Below are positions 41,945 through 52,690 of a stretch of 64,000 nucleotides of DNA, one piece after another (the first letter of the stretch is position 1; each line of letters opens with the position of its first letter). The notes beneath the pieces were generated by a model. It searched no databases. It saw only the letters and a list, made by a program, of their open reading frames with translations, and had not been told where the DNA came from. The stretch is from Comamonadaceae bacterium (GTDB lineage Bacteria > Pseudomonadota > Gammaproteobacteria > Burkholderiales > Burkholderiaceae_C): NCBI GenBank assembly GCA_947478725.1, contig CANJWZ010000001.1, forward strand, positions 62,001-126,000, given 5' to 3'. Made by a program: the position numbers and the translations under genes.

Positions 41945-44206
41945 TCAGACGATCTTGAATCGTGACACCGACTGACGCAACTCTTCAGCCATTTTTGACA
42001 ACTCCCGCACCTGCTGCGCAGTCGACCTGGTACCTTCACCAGTCTGTTCAGTCACTGCAAAAATGTGCTGAATGTTGTTTGCCACCACATTGGCTGAAGC
42101 CGCCTCGCGGATCGCAGAATTTGAAATCTGCTCAATCAGGTCAGCCAGCCTGCGTGACACGCGGTCAATTTCTGACAGGGCCGTACCTGCACTGTCGGAC
42201 AGTTTGGCTCCTTCGACAACGCCTTGGGTGGAGCGTTCCATCGCCGCTACAGCATCCTGGGTGTCGGTCTGAATCGCCTTCACCAGTGCCGAAATCTGCC
42301 GGGTTGCATCGCCGGAACGTTCGGCCAGTCGCTGCACCTCCTCGGCCACCACCGAAAAACCTCGCCCGGCCTCACCGGCCGAAGCTGCCTGAATGGCAGC
42401 ATTCAACGCCAGCACGTTGGTCTGCTCAGTGATGTCAGAAATCAGCTCGGTGATCTCGCCAATTTCTTGTGACGACTCACCGAGTCGTTTGATCCGCTTG
42501 GAAGTTTCCTGAATCTGGTCACGGATGGAATTCATGCCGCCGATGGCGTTTTGCACCGCCTGCAAACCAGACCCGGCTGCCGTCAGGGACTGGCGCGCCA
42601 CTTGTGAAGATTCTTGCGCCTGTGCTGACACGTCGTTGATTCGGGACGCCATGTCCAGCACAGACTGACCCGTTTCACGAATCTCTCTCAGCTGCTCGAT
42701 GGATGCAGCCAGCAACTCGGTTGACGTGCTTTCCACCTGAGCAGTTGTTTGGGAAACTCGCGTGGCCGTGTTTTGGACGTTACCGACCAGTAGACGCAAC
42801 TCTTCAACCGTGTAGTTCACCGAGTCAGCTATAGCGCCGGTGATGTCTTCGGTCACCGTTGCCTCATGCGTCAAATCACCCTCGGCCACTGTCTGCAATT
42901 CGTTCATCAACCGCAAAATGGCGGCCTGGTTGGCATCGTTGACCCGCTTGGCGTCCTGCTCCTGACCAAGCGCTTCAAGCTGCTGCTTTTCAGCCACGTC
43001 CTGACGCTGGCGGCTGTCCAGCAGCTGCACCCGTGCAATCCCCACAGCAGATAGCAAACCGAATGAACTGGCGACTGACAGCAACACAATGGAAAGCAAA
43101 CTCAAACCCGACTGATTTGACAACTTGCCCTGCAAATCCTCCAGACCCCTACGCAATGGTTCACTGTCCGCAACGATGGAAGCTTGCGCTTCACGCGCGG
43201 ACACCAGACCCTGCAAGTTGCCCAAGATGGCACCCGCCTGAACACGTGTCTGCTCATACATAGCCAGCAACGCTTCTAAACGTTCGCGAGTCTGTGGATC
43301 TTTCGAGCCCGCTATACGCAGCTCTGGGCTGCCTTCTAACAAACCCCGTGCGATTTCCTTAAATGAGTTCAAGTCCTTGCCCAGCAAAAATACAGCCTCT
43401 GGGCTCACGCCCTCCAGCGTCAGGAACTCGTTGGCTGACTTACCAATCCGCTGCGTCAACATCACCAACTGGCCGGATGCTGAAATCTCGGCGGGCGCGG
43501 CATTTTGCTGCAGCTTAAGTGACGAGATCGTCTCGGCAATTTCCAGAAGGTCAGATGACTGTCGATTGATGGTGCGCAAAGCAGCACCGACCTGCGTCAA
43601 AATAGCCTGCTGGCTCATCACAGCCGCAGCATTTTTTTCAGCCTTCTCCATCAGCGGCATGATTTTGGTCACGTCTGGCTGTAATTCATCCGCAACTGGG
43701 CTCAAACGCAAACTATCGTCGCCCGATCTCAAGCCTCGCACGGTTTTAGCTAACACGCCAGCGCTTTCTTTCACATCTGGAAAGGCCTGAGCGCTACCTA
43801 CCAGCGCCTGTGACACTGATTTCGCCAAACGTTGAGACTGCATCAGCGATTGACCGGTTGCAGTGATTTCCTGCGCCACCGCATCAGACTGGCTCAAGGC
43901 ACGGTAAGCCACCACGGCCAGCGCCAGCACCGACAAAACCAGAAGCATCAGCAATGTGCGCTGGTGCTGGGCAACGGTTCTGTTGCCCAGCACCGGCAGC
44001 TTGAGGAGATCCAGGTTTTCAGCTTGCTCTGACGGTACGTTCGTTTGCGCATTGGCCATGCGACTGACAGCAAAACCGTGATCTTTTTCGTCGGCCTCTG
44101 CTGCAGGCGTATCGACCGGCATTCCCAAAGAGCTCATGTCCATGCTGTCTTCAGGTGGCCTGTTTTTAGATTTGATCAGATTTTGAATTTTTTCAATAAC
44201 AGACAT
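41945..44206 (-). CDS. pilJ: PilJ-type methyl-accepting chemotaxis protein
   Basis: This is a 753-residue transmembrane receptor of the Pil-Chp system. A cytoplasmic N-terminal tail is followed by one membrane span ([20 protein letters not shown]) and a periplasmic domain with two PilJ-type sensor repeats. A second span ([20 protein letters not shown]) comes next, and then the signalling domain with the conserved hairpin tip [20 protein letters not shown]. The ATG at 44206 (MSVIEKIQ) is chosen. It sits 53 bases upstream of chpA. Confidence 0.93.
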   Translation of the reverse strand: MSVIEKIQNLIKSKNRPPEDSMDMSSLGMPVDTPAAEADEKDHGFAVSRMANAQTNVPSEQAENLDLLKLPVLGNRTVAQHQRTLLMLLVLSVLALAVVAYRALSQSDAVAQEITATGQSLMQSQRLAKSVSQALVGSAQAFPDVKESAGVLAKTVRGLRSGDDSLRLSPVADELQPDVTKIMPLMEKAEKNAAAVMSQQAILTQVGAALRTINRQSSDLLEIAETISSLKLQQNAAPAEISASGQLVMLTQRIGKSANEFLTLEGVSPEAVFLLGKDLNSFKEIARGLLEGSPELRIAGSKDPQTRERLEALLAMYEQTRVQAGAILGNLQGLVSAREAQASIVADSEPLRRGLEDLQGKLSNQSGLSLLSIVLLSVASSFGLLSAVGIARVQLLDSRQRQDVAEKQQLEALGQEQDAKRVNDANQAAILRLMNELQTVAEGDLTHEATVTEDITGAIADSVNYTVEELRLLVGNVQNTATRVSQTTAQVESTSTELLAASIEQLREIRETGQSVLDMASRINDVSAQAQESSQVARQSLTAAGSGLQAVQNAIGGMNSIRDQIQETSKRIKRLGESSQEIGEITELISDITEQTNVLALNAAIQAASAGEAGRGFSVVAEEVQRLAERSGDATRQISALVKAIQTDTQDAVAAMERSTQGVVEGAKLSDSAGTALSEIDRVSRRLADLIEQISNSAIREAASANVVANNIQHIFAVTEQTGEGTRSTAQQVRELSKMAEELRQSVSRFKIV

Positions 44207-44250
44207 GATGAGCCTTTTCTGGAATCTTGAAGGCACCGGTATGGCTGGCC

Positions 44251-44781
44251 CTAAGCACCTATCGTCAAAAAATGCGCTTGATGCGCCAGCAACTGCAGGT
44301 TGATTTCCTGCCAGGTCCGACCAGTCGAATCAATGTACCGGTTACCAAAAAAGGGCGGCGCGTCGCTTGATTTTTCTGCGAAATCACTGAAGGCATCCTG
44401 GTTTCGCAAGCCGGACAAGCGGTCAATCAGCAAAGCGCAATTAACGTCCAGCGCACTGTTCAGGGCAATCAGCCTTGACTCCTTGCGCGCCAATTCAGAC
44501 TTGGGCGTGGTCGTTTGTCCAGTGACAAAACCGGCCAGGTCAACCACACCAAACAAGCCACCCCGCAGATTGGCCACACCCAAAAACCAGTCCTGGGTGT
44601 AGGGAACGGACTGTGTCGCCACCCAAGGAAAAATCTCACCAGCCTGGCTCATGGGAAACAGGTATTTTTGACCGCCGGCTTCTAATGCCAGCCAAGAGGG
44701 CGCAACACCTTGAGTTCGCGCGATTTGCAGCCTGTCCGCCAAGCGGGTTTGCAGGTCTCGAATCGCTTGTCTGTTTGCCAT
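44251..44781 (-). CDS. pilI: PilI-type CheW-like coupling protein
   Basis: This 176-residue protein has a single CheW-like domain. It contains [20 protein letters not shown] and [14 protein letters not shown], the pattern that links receptor and kinase in chemosensory arrays. It lies between pilH and pilJ and presumably couples PilJ to ChpA. Confidence 0.9.
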   Translation of the reverse strand: MANRQAIRDLQTRLADRLQIARTQGVAPSWLALEAGGQKYLFPMSQAGEIFPWVATQSVPYTQDWFLGVANLRGGLFGVVDLAGFVTGQTTTPKSELARKESRLIALNSALDVNCALLIDRLSGLRNQDAFSDFAEKSSDAPPFFGNRYIDSTGRTWQEINLQLLAHQAHFLTIGA

Positions 44782-44819
44782 GGGTGGGGGTTCAGCGAAA
44801 ACACTGCGTGTTCAGTCCA

Positions 44820-45185
44820 TTAGCCCAGCGCGTTGATTTTGCTCATCAGCTCTTCAGCATTGACCGGCTTGTTGATGTAGTCTCGCGCGCCCTGACGCAA
44901 GCCCCAGACGCGGTCGGTCTCCTGATTTTTACTGGTGCACATGATGATGGGAATATCCGAATAAAGCGGGTCGCGTGTGATGGATCGTGTCAACTGAAAG
45001 CCATTTTGACCGGGCATCACCACATCCATCAAAATCAGGTCTGGCTTTTCTTCAGCCAAACGACGAAAGGCATCTTCCGCGTTCTCAGCGGTCTTCACGG
45101 AAAACCCGTTTTTGCCCAGCACGTCGGTCAGGTACATCAATTCAGTCCTCGAGTCGTCCACCACCAGAATATTTTTGATCGTCAT
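44820..45185 (-). CDS. pilH: PilH-type single-domain response regulator
   Basis: This 121-residue CheY-like receiver has acidic residues at DD (10-11), a phospho-acceptor Asp54 in ILMDVVMPG, and the conserved Lys in YINKPVN. In Pseudomonas PilH promotes pilus retraction-related control together with PilG. Its start overlaps the pilG stop by four bases, indicating coupled translation. Confidence 0.92.
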   Translation of the reverse strand: MTIKNILVVDDSRTELMYLTDVLGKNGFSVKTAENAEDAFRRLAEEKPDLILMDVVMPGQNGFQLTRSITRDPLYSDIPIIMCTSKNQETDRVWGLRQGARDYINKPVNAEELMSKINALG

Positions 45186-45583
45186 TGCACAACTCCTTGT
45201 TTGGTGCTGCCAAGCTGCGCCACCGTTTGCAGCAACTGGTCTTTGGTGAATGGTTTGGTCAGGTAATCCTGCGACCCCACCATGCGGCCTCGGGCTTTGT
45301 CAAACACCCCGTCTTTGGAAGACAGCATGACGATGGGGACATTCGAAAACCTGGCGTTGCGCTTGATGATGGCACAGGTCTGGTAGCCGTCCAGGCGGGG
45401 CATGAGGATGTCGCAAAAAATCAGATCAGGGTGATAGTCATTGACTTTGGCAAGCGCATCAAACCCATCTTCGGCGAGCATGACCTCATGGCCACCCTGC
45501 TTGAGGAAAATTTCGGCACTGCGCCTGATGGTGTTGCTGTCATCAATGACCAAAACTTTCAGTCCGGAACTGTTGGTGCTCAC
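45182..45583 (-). CDS. pilG: PilG-type single-domain response regulator
   Basis: This 133-residue receiver starts the chemosensory operon. It carries the DD pair at 14-15, Asp58 in FCDILMPRLDG and the conserved Lys in YLTKPFTKD. PilG is needed for pilus extension control in Pseudomonas. It lies 98 bases downstream of the rubredoxin gene on the same strand, which may be the first gene of the transcript. Confidence 0.92.
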   Translation of the reverse strand: MSTNSSGLKVLVIDDSNTIRRSAEIFLKQGGHEVMLAEDGFDALAKVNDYHPDLIFCDILMPRLDGYQTCAIIKRNARFSNVPIVMLSSKDGVFDKARGRMVGSQDYLTKPFTKDQLLQTVAQLGSTKQGVVQ

Positions 45584-45681
45584 TACGATAGCTCCTGTTA
45601 CTCATTGATCAATCGCGTCGGATAAACCAGAGTCACGCAATTGTGATGCCAGGCCGCGCAACAAACCTCGTGTCCGGTGGT

Positions 45682-45843
45682 TTAAATTTGCACCATTTCG
45701 AAGTCTTCTTTGCGCGCACCGCACTCTGGACAAGTCCAGTTCATCGGCACTTGTGCCCACGGCGTGCCTGCGGCAATACCGTCATCGGGGGCGCCCGACG
45801 CCTCGTCGTAAATCCAGCCACAAATTAAACACATCCAAGTCAT
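45682..45843 (-). CDS. rubredoxin
   Basis: This 53-residue electron carrier binds one iron with four cysteines. The two CxxC pairs are MCLICGWIY and CPECGARKEDF. It is the usual short rubredoxin length. The start at 45843 is a clean ATG, while longer frames add unrelated residues. It precedes pilG, an arrangement I recall from related betaproteobacteria; no functional link between the two is known to me. Confidence 0.93.
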   Translation of the reverse strand: MTWMCLICGWIYDEASGAPDDGIAAGTPWAQVPMNWTCPECGARKEDFEMVQI

Positions 45844-45935
45844 TGATAGCACCCCAGCATAAATTGCCTTCACATAGAATGCAAGAATTCTACTAGGCAC
45901 ATTGCATATCCGCGACCGCAGCAAAATCACCGCCT

Positions 45936-46943
45936 ATGGCAAACCTCTCTTCAAGGCCGTCGAGTAAGACTGGCAATAACAACCAAACCCAAGCGGAAGC
46001 GACTGACATGCTGTCCGTTGAAGCTGAAGAAGCCCCCACTTGCGTGATGACCTTCAATGCGAGCGACCCCAGTGGGGCTGGCGGCCTGACCGCAGACATC
46101 ATGGCCATTGCCTCGGCCGGAGGACACGCGTTGGCCGTTGTGACAGGCGCTTATGTGCGTGACACAGCCGACATTTTTGACCACGTCAACTTTGACGAAG
46201 AAGCCGTCAGCGAGCAGGCACGCACCGCACTGGAGGACATGACCGTCAGCGCCATCAAGGTCGGTTTTGTTGGCAGCCCTGAAAACATCAGCGCGGTGGC
46301 TGAGATTGCCGCCGACTATGCCGACGTGCCCCTGATTGCCTACATGCCCAGCCTGGCCTGGTGGGACGAAGACAAAATTGACAACTATCTGGATGCGTTT
46401 CGGGAACTGCTGTTGCCTCAAACCACTATTTTGGTCGGCAATCACAGCACCCTGTGGCGCTGGTTGCTGCCCGATTGGCCGGGCGATCGCAACCCGTCGG
46501 CCAAAGACATTGCCAAAGCTGCCGCGCAACTGGGTGTGCCTTACACCCTGGTCACCGGCATACCGCTGCCCGAGCAATTCATTGACAACGCCCTGGCCAC
46601 GCCGCAGGCCGTGCTGTACAGCGAAAAGTTTGAACGTTTCGAGGCGGTTTTCACCGGCGCAGGGGACACCCTGTCTGCCGCCCTGACGGCGTTGCTGGCC
46701 AACGGTCACGATTTGCAAGCCGCGACTGCAGAAGCACTGACTTATCTGGACCAGTCCTTGAGTGCAGGCTTTCACCCCGGCATGGGTCAGACCGTGCCAG
46801 ACCGCATGTTCTGGGCGCAAGCCGATGAGCATGAAGACGAGGTCGACATCGAAGGCATCGCAATACCCGACGACACCGAACTGACTCTGACGCTGCCCAA
46901 ACCTTTTTTTGAGGTGCCCCCGCACGGCACCACCAAACATTAA
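45936..46943 (+). CDS. thiD: ThiD-like hydroxymethylpyrimidine/phosphomethylpyrimidine kinase
   Basis: This 335-residue ribokinase-fold protein begins its domain with [18 protein letters not shown] and ends it with the anion-hole motif [10 protein letters not shown], as in HMP(-P) kinases of thiamine synthesis. It is longer than most ThiD proteins (about 270 residues), mainly through an acidic C-terminal tail. Glutamate-rich stretches and the altered [10 protein letters not shown] region leave room for a diverged role. It is followed by hemL 28 bases downstream. Confidence 0.8.
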   Translation: MANLSSRPSSKTGNNNQTQAEATDMLSVEAEEAPTCVMTFNASDPSGAGGLTADIMAIASAGGHALAVVTGAYVRDTADIFDHVNFDEEAVSEQARTALEDMTVSAIKVGFVGSPENISAVAEIAADYADVPLIAYMPSLAWWDEDKIDNYLDAFRELLLPQTTILVGNHSTLWRWLLPDWPGDRNPSAKDIAKAAAQLGVPYTLVTGIPLPEQFIDNALATPQAVLYSEKFERFEAVFTGAGDTLSAALTALLANGHDLQAATAEALTYLDQSLSAGFHPGMGQTVPDRMFWAQADEHEDEVDIEGIAIPDDTELTLTLPKPFFEVPPHGTTKH

Positions 46944-46971
46944 CCACACCCTAACCCCCCATCAGCCGACT

Positions 46972-48270
46972 ATGACCACCTCCCGCAATGATGTCCTGTT
47001 TGAACGCGCCAAAAAACTGATTCCCGGCGGCGTCAATTCTCCTGTTCGTGCTTTCAAGGCGGTGGGCGGTACGCCACGCTTTGTGCAACGTGCGCAAGGT
47101 GCGTATTTTTGGGACGCCGATGGCAAGCGCTACATCGACTACATCGGCTCCTGGGGGCCGATGATTCTGGGTCACGGCCATTCTGGCGTGATCGAAGCCG
47201 TCCAAAAAGCCATGATGGACGGATTTTCGTTCGGGGCACCGACCGAGCGCGAGGTCGAGCTGGCCGAAGAAATCGTCAAGCTCGTCCCGTCTATTGAAAT
47301 GGTACGCCTGGTGAGCTCTGGAACCGAAGCCGCCATGAGCGCGCTGCGGCTGGCGCGTGGTGCCACGGGCCGCAGCAAAATCATCAAGTTTGAAGGTTGC
47401 TACCACGGCCATACCGATGCGCTGCTGGTCAAAGCCGGCTCGGGTCTGGCCACCTTTGGCAACCCCACCAGCGCTGGCGTTCCGCCCGAGGCTGTGCAGC
47501 ACACGCTGGTGCTGGAGTACAACAACATTGCCCAACTGGAAGAATGTTTTGCCCTGCACGGCAAACAACTGGCCTGTCTGATGATGGAGCCGATTTGCGG
47601 CAACATGAACTTTGTGCGCGCCACCCTGCCCTTTATGAAGCGCTGCCGCGAGCTCTGTACCGCGTATGGCGCGCTGCTGATTTTTGATGAGGTCATGACC
47701 GGTTTCAGGGTCGCCTTGGGTGGCGCGCAAAGCCTGTATGCCGAGCTGATTCCCGGCTTCAAACCCGACATGACGGCCTTGGGCAAAGTCATTGGTGGCG
47801 GCATGCCGCTAGCGGCCTTTGGCGGCAGCAAGGCCGTGATGGAAATGCTGGCACCTTTGGGCGCGGTGTACCAGGCCGGCACACTGTCCGGCAACCCGGT
47901 GGCCACCGCCTGCGGCCTGGCGACCTTGCGAGAGGTACAAAAACCAGGCTTTTACGAGGCTCTGGCAGAGCGCACCCGCAGCCTGGTGACAGGTTTGACG
48001 GCCGCCGCCAACAAAGCAGGCGTCCCGTTTTGTGGCGACAGCCAAGGCGGCATGTTCGGCTTTTTCTTGCTGGGGCAGCTACCGCAAAACTACGCCACGG
48101 TCATGACCACCGACAGCCCGGCGTTCAACCGCTTTTTCCATGCGATGCTGGACAAAGGCGTGTACTACGCGCCAGCCCTGTATGAGGCCGGATTTGTCAG
48201 CGCAGCGCATACAGCGGCAGACATTGAGGCGACAGTGGATGCCGCAACGCAGTTTTTTGCCCACCGTTGA
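46972..48270 (+). CDS. hemL: glutamate-1-semialdehyde 2,1-aminomutase
   Basis: This 432-residue PLP enzyme converts glutamate-1-semialdehyde to 5-aminolevulinate in haem synthesis. The PLP lysine is Lys272 in [11 protein letters not shown]. The N-terminal [14 protein letters not shown] and the [14 protein letters not shown] segment are characteristic. The ATG at 46972 is chosen over 46909, which overlaps the upstream gene. Length and motifs are complete. Confidence 0.96.
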   Translation: MTTSRNDVLFERAKKLIPGGVNSPVRAFKAVGGTPRFVQRAQGAYFWDADGKRYIDYIGSWGPMILGHGHSGVIEAVQKAMMDGFSFGAPTEREVELAEEIVKLVPSIEMVRLVSSGTEAAMSALRLARGATGRSKIIKFEGCYHGHTDALLVKAGSGLATFGNPTSAGVPPEAVQHTLVLEYNNIAQLEECFALHGKQLACLMMEPICGNMNFVRATLPFMKRCRELCTAYGALLIFDEVMTGFRVALGGAQSLYAELIPGFKPDMTALGKVIGGGMPLAAFGGSKAVMEMLAPLGAVYQAGTLSGNPVATACGLATLREVQKPGFYEALAERTRSLVTGLTAAANKAGVPFCGDSQGGMFGFFLLGQLPQNYATVMTTDSPAFNRFFHAMLDKGVYYAPALYEAGFVSAAHTAADIEATVDAATQFFAHR

Positions 48271-48278
48271 GATTCAAA

Positions 48279-48332
48279 TGCTACTAATTTAGTAGCTGGT
48301 AGCCTTTGAATTCATTGGGCCAGAGGCACTTT
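48279..48332 (-). repeat. interspersed repeat family A, copy 3
   Basis: On the minus strand it reads GGCCCAATGAATTCAAAGGC then TACCAGCTACTAAATTAGTAGCA. The palindrome GCTACTAAATTAGTAGC is at 48280-48296. It lies between the convergent hemL and purH genes and may end both transcripts. Confidence 0.6.
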
Positions 48333-48362
48333 TATGCTTAAAAATGGGCCCAAAGCACGTTT

Positions 48363-49934
48363 TTAATGCCTGAAATGCCGCACCCCTGACAGCACCATCA
48401 CCACACCGCGCTCATCAGCCGCGTCAATCACCTCTTGGTCACGCATCGAGCCACCGGGCTGAATCACGCTGCTGGCACCCGCGTCCACCACCACGTCCAG
48501 GCCGTCGCGGAAAGGAAAGAACGCATCACTGGCCACTGCCGTGCCTGTCAGTGAAAGATGGGCGTGCCCGGCCTTGATGCTGGCAATGCGGGCTGAATCC
48601 AGGCGGCTCATCTGACCGGCACCTACGCCCATCGTCATGCCGTCCTTGCAGAACACGATCGCGTTGGATTTGACATATTTGGCAACTTTCCAGGCAAACA
48701 GCAGGTCTTGCAACTGGGCCGGGGTGGGTTGCAGTTTGCTGACGACTTTCAGGTCGGCCAACGCCAGTTCGTGGTTGTCAGCCGTTTGCATCAAAAGGCC
48801 CGAACCGACCCGCTTGATGTCCATGGCGTTACGCCCCTGTTTCCAAGGGGTGTCGCCGCCAGGGGGCAAATCAATCTGCAAAATCCGCACGTTGACTTTG
48901 GACTTGAACACCTCCAGCGCCTCAGGCGTGAAGCTGGGCGCCATCAGCACCTCCACAAACTGTTTGGAGATTTCCCGCGCCGCCCGCTCGTCCAGCGGGC
49001 AGTTCAGGGCAATGATGCCGCCAAAGGCTGAGGTGGGGTCCGTTTTGAAAGCCTTGCTGTACGCTTCAAGCGCATCGCTTCCGACTGCCACACCGCAGGG
49101 GTTGGCATGCTTGACGATCACGCAGGCCGGCTCGTTAAAGCTCTTGACGCATTCCCACGCCGCATCGGCATCGGCGATGTTGTTGTAGCTCAGCTCTTTG
49201 CCCTGTAACTGCCTGGACATAACGAGCGAGCCGGGCGCGGGGTAAAGGTCGCGGTAGAGCGCAGCCTCTTGGTGCGAATTTTCACCATAACGCAGGTCTT
49301 GCAGCTTGATGAATCGCCCATTGGTTTGCGCCGGAAACTGCGAGTGGCTGCCATCAGGCTGGATGCTTGACAGATAGTCGCTGATCGCCCCGTCGTACTG
49401 GCTGATGCGGTTGAACGCAGCGACAGACAGCGCAAACTTGGTGGTGTCGGTCAGCTTGCCATCAGCCTTCAATTCAGCAAGCACACCAGCGTACTGCGAC
49501 GCGTCGGTCAACACACCCACGTCTTTCCAGTTTTTGGCTGCGCTGCGCACCATCGCCGGGCCGCCGATGTCGATGTTTTCAATCGCGTCTTCCAGGCTGC
49601 AACCGGGCTTGGCCACGGTGGCTTCAAACGGGTACAGGTTGACGACCAGCAGATCAATGGTGGCGATATCGTGCGCTTTCAGAGCCGCCATGTGCTCGGG
49701 CAGATCGCGCCGCGCCAGCAGTCCGCCATGCACTTTGGGGTGCAGGGTTTTGACGCGTCCGTCGAGCATTTCCGGAAAGCCGGTGTGGTCTGCCACTTCC
49801 GTAACGGGCAGGCCAGCATCTGCCAGCAACTTGGCAGTGCCGCCAGTAGACAGCAGTTTGATGCCAAGCGCATGCAGTGCTTGTGCGAATTCGAGGATGC
49901 CGGTTTTGTCGGAGACGGAAATCAGTGCGTTCAT
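48363..49934 (-). CDS. purH: bifunctional AICAR formyltransferase/IMP cyclohydrolase
   Basis: This 523-residue enzyme carries out the last two steps of de novo IMP synthesis. The N-terminal IMP cyclohydrolase domain contains [16 protein letters not shown] and [20 protein letters not shown]. The C-terminal formyltransferase part has [33 protein letters not shown] and [19 protein letters not shown]. It is the last gene of the dusB-fis-purH group, 17 bases after fis. Confidence 0.96.
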   Translation of the reverse strand: MNALISVSDKTGILEFAQALHALGIKLLSTGGTAKLLADAGLPVTEVADHTGFPEMLDGRVKTLHPKVHGGLLARRDLPEHMAALKAHDIATIDLLVVNLYPFEATVAKPGCSLEDAIENIDIGGPAMVRSAAKNWKDVGVLTDASQYAGVLAELKADGKLTDTTKFALSVAAFNRISQYDGAISDYLSSIQPDGSHSQFPAQTNGRFIKLQDLRYGENSHQEAALYRDLYPAPGSLVMSRQLQGKELSYNNIADADAAWECVKSFNEPACVIVKHANPCGVAVGSDALEAYSKAFKTDPTSAFGGIIALNCPLDERAAREISKQFVEVLMAPSFTPEALEVFKSKVNVRILQIDLPPGGDTPWKQGRNAMDIKRVGSGLLMQTADNHELALADLKVVSKLQPTPAQLQDLLFAWKVAKYVKSNAIVFCKDGMTMGVGAGQMSRLDSARIASIKAGHAHLSLTGTAVASDAFFPFRDGLDVVVDAGASSVIQPGGSMRDQEVIDAADERGVVMVLSGVRHFRH

Positions 49935-49951
49935 TGCATGTCTTTTTAGAT

Positions 49952-50188
49952 TTATTTGGTGAGTTTGTGCTCAACCAGTTTTTTGCGCAACGTGTTGCGG
50001 TTCAGGCCCAGCCACTCGGCCGCGCGCGACTGGTTTTGCGCGGCTTGCTGCATCACCACTTCGAGCAGCGGCTTTTCAACCACCCGCACCATCATGTCGT
50101 ACATGCGGTCAGGCTCGGTGCCCCGCAGGTCCTTGAAGTAGCCGTCCAGGCTGGTGCGTATGCACTCTTCGATCTGTTTTTTGCTCAT
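49952..50188 (-). CDS. fis: Fis-family DNA-binding protein
   Basis: This 78-residue protein has the Fis-type C-terminal helix-turn-helix [19 protein letters not shown] and the helical [20 protein letters not shown] segment. Fis bends DNA and acts as a nucleoid-associated regulator. It overlaps dusB by four bases (ATGA), which keeps the dusB-fis pair seen in many proteobacteria. Confidence 0.92.
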   Translation of the reverse strand: MSKKQIEECIRTSLDGYFKDLRGTEPDRMYDMMVRVVEKPLLEVVMQQAAQNQSRAAEWLGLNRNTLRKKLVEHKLTK

Positions 50189-51225
50189 GCGAATATTTCC
50201 TCTTCGTTTTTACAGGCCACCGAATCCACAGCAGGCATCCGGTCTGCAGCGCCACTCAAAGCGTTAAAAAAATCATCAATAGCTTGCAACTGCGCCTGCG
50301 CATCGGTCAGCGTGTTCATTTGCGCCCTGAACGCCTCGCCGCCAGGCAGCGACTTGACGTACCAGCCAATGTGCTTGCGCGCACTGCGCACGCCTGTGAA
50401 TTCACCGTACAGCCCGTAGTGATCGTGCAAGTGGTCCAGCAGCAGGCGTTTGACGTCCATCACCAGCGGCGGCACAAGCTGTGTGCCAGTGGCCAAAAAA
50501 TGCACGACTTCACGAAAAATCCACGGCCTGCCCTGCGCCACGCGGCCCAGCATGACGGCATCAGCCCCGGTATAGGCCAGCACATCGCGTGCTTTTTGGC
50601 CACTGGTGATGTCGCCGTTGGCCACCACTGGAATGGTCAAAGCGGCTTTGACCTCGGCGATCGTGTCGTACTCAGCCAGACCCTTATAGCCCTGCTCGCG
50701 CGTGCGGCCGTGCACCGTGACCATCGCTACACCAGCGCTTTGTGCAGCGCGAGCAATCGTCACTGCATTTTTATGATGCGCGGCCCAGCCGGTCCGCATC
50801 TTGAGGGTGACGGGCACATTGCGTGGTGCGCAGGCCTTGACCACGGCTTGAACAATGTCAAGTGCGAGTTTTTCGTCCTGCATCAACGCCGACCCGGCCC
50901 ACTTATTGCAGACTTTTTTGGCCGGGCAACCCATGTTGATGTCAATGATCTGTGCGCCCCGGTCCATGTTGTAGGCCGCGGCGTCATACATCATCTGCGC
51001 ATCCGTACCGGCTATCTGCACCGCAATCGGCTCGGGCTCGCCGTCGTGGTTGGCGCGGCGGGAGGTTTTCAGGGTGTCCCACAAATCGCGGCGCGAGGTG
51101 ACCATTTCACTGACCGCATAACCGGCACCCAGCCTTTTGCAGAGCATGCGAAAAGGCCTGTCTGTGACGCCCGCCATTGGCGCAGCAAACACGTTGTTGG
51201 CCAGAACGTAGGTTCCGATATTCAT
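50185..51225 (-). CDS. dusB: tRNA-dihydrouridine synthase B
   Basis: This 346-residue FMN enzyme reduces uridine in tRNA. The active-site cysteine is in NMGCPAKKVCNKWAGSALM, and the FMN-binding PVVANGDI and GADAVMLGRVAQGRPW segments are clear. The N-terminus VFAAPMAGVTDRPFR is typical. It is followed directly by fis. Confidence 0.95.
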   Translation of the reverse strand: MNIGTYVLANNVFAAPMAGVTDRPFRMLCKRLGAGYAVSEMVTSRRDLWDTLKTSRRANHDGEPEPIAVQIAGTDAQMMYDAAAYNMDRGAQIIDINMGCPAKKVCNKWAGSALMQDEKLALDIVQAVVKACAPRNVPVTLKMRTGWAAHHKNAVTIARAAQSAGVAMVTVHGRTREQGYKGLAEYDTIAEVKAALTIPVVANGDITSGQKARDVLAYTGADAVMLGRVAQGRPWIFREVVHFLATGTQLVPPLVMDVKRLLLDHLHDHYGLYGEFTGVRSARKHIGWYVKSLPGGEAFRAQMNTLTDAQAQLQAIDDFFNALSGAADRMPAVDSVACKNEEEIFA

Positions 51226-51378
51226 GGGGCGGGGGATGGTAGGCGTGCTGAAAAAGAAGGCACATTGTAGCCGCCTGAAATTTCAGCAACCGAAAACTTT
51301 TCATCCCTTGCGCCCACTTCGTGACAAGCGTGATGCTGACGATAAATATCGTCTGGGGCTGCCTATACTCAGAAGTAC

Positions 51379-51861
51379 ATGCAAGCCTGGATCCACCACC
51401 TGCTAGAACTTTTGTCGCTGCCCGAGTTTGGTTTGAGCACTGTGTTTGTGGTGTCGTTTATCTCTGCCACACTGCTGCCCTTGGGCTCTGAGCCCGTTGT
51501 TTTTGGACTGGTTAAATTAAACCCGCAACTGTTCTGGCCTGCTGTCTTGACGGCTACCGCAGGCAACACGCTGGGCGGCGCATTTGATTGGTGGATGGGC
51601 TACGGTGCGCACAAGGTGGTGGACAAATACAAGCCTGACTCACACCACGGCAGGGCCCTCAGGTGGCTTGACAAGCTGGGGCCCAAGGCCTGCCTGCTGG
51701 CCTGGCTGCCGGTGGTCGGTGACCCGCTTTGCGCGGTGGCCGGCTGGCTGAAGTTTGCGTTTTGGCCCTGCGTGATTTACATGGCGATTGGCAAATTTTT
51801 ACGCTATTTTTTGATGACCGCTGGGCTTGTCTGGGCATTTCCGGGCGGTATTTCTTTTTGA
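51379..51861 (+). CDS. YqaA-family (VTT/DedA-related) membrane protein
   Basis: This 160-residue membrane protein has the short SNARE-associated (VTT) core: LPLGSEPVVFGLVKLN, then TATAGNTLGGAFDWWMGY, then WLPVVGDPLCAVAGWL. It probably has four or five spans. The function is not established; related DedA proteins affect membrane homeostasis. It is divergent from dusB and convergent with the pseudouridine-synthase-like gene. Confidence 0.85.
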   Translation: MQAWIHHLLELLSLPEFGLSTVFVVSFISATLLPLGSEPVVFGLVKLNPQLFWPAVLTATAGNTLGGAFDWWMGYGAHKVVDKYKPDSHHGRALRWLDKLGPKACLLAWLPVVGDPLCAVAGWLKFAFWPCVIYMAIGKFLRYFLMTAGLVWAFPGGISF

Positions 51862-51874
51862 AGTATTTTTGACT

Positions 51875-52576
51875 TCAAAACCGTTCCGTGGGCAACAGGT
51901 AACGCCACTGGCCCACAGCTAAACCACTGAGTGCCACCCGCCCCAACCTCAGGCGCTTCATGCCTGTGACGCTCAAGCCCACACTCTCGCAAAAGTAGGC
52001 AATCTGCCCGGGTTGTTCGCCTTTCAGGGCAAAGCGCAAACGCGCCTCGCTTTGCCAGCTGACTTTGGCTGGCGGCAGCGGCTTGCCATTGAAAGTAAAG
52101 CCGTGGTCCATGCGGTTCAGGCGCTCCAGCCCACCGGGCTTGATGCTGCCTGCCACCTCGACCACCACTTCATGCTCCAGCGTGGCCGCATCCTCACGCA
52201 GCTTGCGGCTCACGCGCCAGTCGTCGGTGAACACGACCAGCCCGCTGGCGGGTAACGACAAAGGAGTGACCAATTCAGCGCCAAGGTGTTTTTTGAGCTG
52301 CTTGATACCACTGCGGTCATCGGGTGAATGGGTCGCCAGCTGTAAATCAGCCTCATCACCAGCCGGTTTGTGCAGCAGCAGCGTGACTGCGGTCGGCGCC
52401 AGCAGGCTGGCATCTTTTGACAGCGCTATGCTTTGATGCAGCACCCGAAACTGCGGCTCTTCCACCACCACACCATCGACCCTGACCCAGCCGCCTTCGA
52501 TGTACTGCTCAGCCTCACGGCGCGAGCAGGGCAGCATCTCAGCCAGGCGTTTGGCAAGACGGATAGGCTCGTTCAT
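51875..52576 (-). CDS. RsuA/RluF-family protein without the usual catalytic Asp
   Basis: This 233-residue protein has an N-terminal S4 domain (LAKRLAEMLPCSRREAEQYI) and a pseudouridine synthase-like domain (VTLLLHKPAG, then SGLVVFTDDWRV). In active members the stretch before SGL reads RLDxxT, with the catalytic Asp. Here it is TPLSLPASGL (residues 104-113), with no Asp in place. I recall a similar loss in other Comamonadaceae members, so it may be a family feature. It could still bind rRNA. Sure of family, unsure of activity. Confidence 0.82.
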   Translation of the reverse strand: MNEPIRLAKRLAEMLPCSRREAEQYIEGGWVRVDGVVVEEPQFRVLHQSIALSKDASLLAPTAVTLLLHKPAGDEADLQLATHSPDDRSGIKQLKKHLGAELVTPLSLPASGLVVFTDDWRVSRKLREDAATLEHEVVVEVAGSIKPGGLERLNRMDHGFTFNGKPLPPAKVSWQSEARLRFALKGEQPGQIAYFCESVGLSVTGMKRLRLGRVALSGLAVGQWRYLLPTERF

Positions 52577-52585
52577 ACGGTCTTT

Positions 52586-52680
52586 TCAAGCAGCCGCCGG
52601 GGAACTGGCTTTGCCAGGCCACCAGCGGCGTCCCCTGCAAGGGGAGGATGGACGACACACCAGTGCGTCCAGGCAGGGGT
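52586..52680 (+). repeat. interspersed repeat family B, diverged copy 4
   Basis: It shares GCCGCCGGGGAACTGGCTTT, GCCAGGCC and a CCCCTGCAAGGGG hairpin with the other copies, but its second half has drifted. It fills the gap between the ychF stop (52691) and the S4-domain gene start (52576). Confidence 0.5.
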
Positions 52681-52690
52681 GTTCCATGAG

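Noticed and set aside
45951..46949. 332-codon minus-strand frame
   Set aside because: It is antisense to the ThiD-like gene and has no family pattern.
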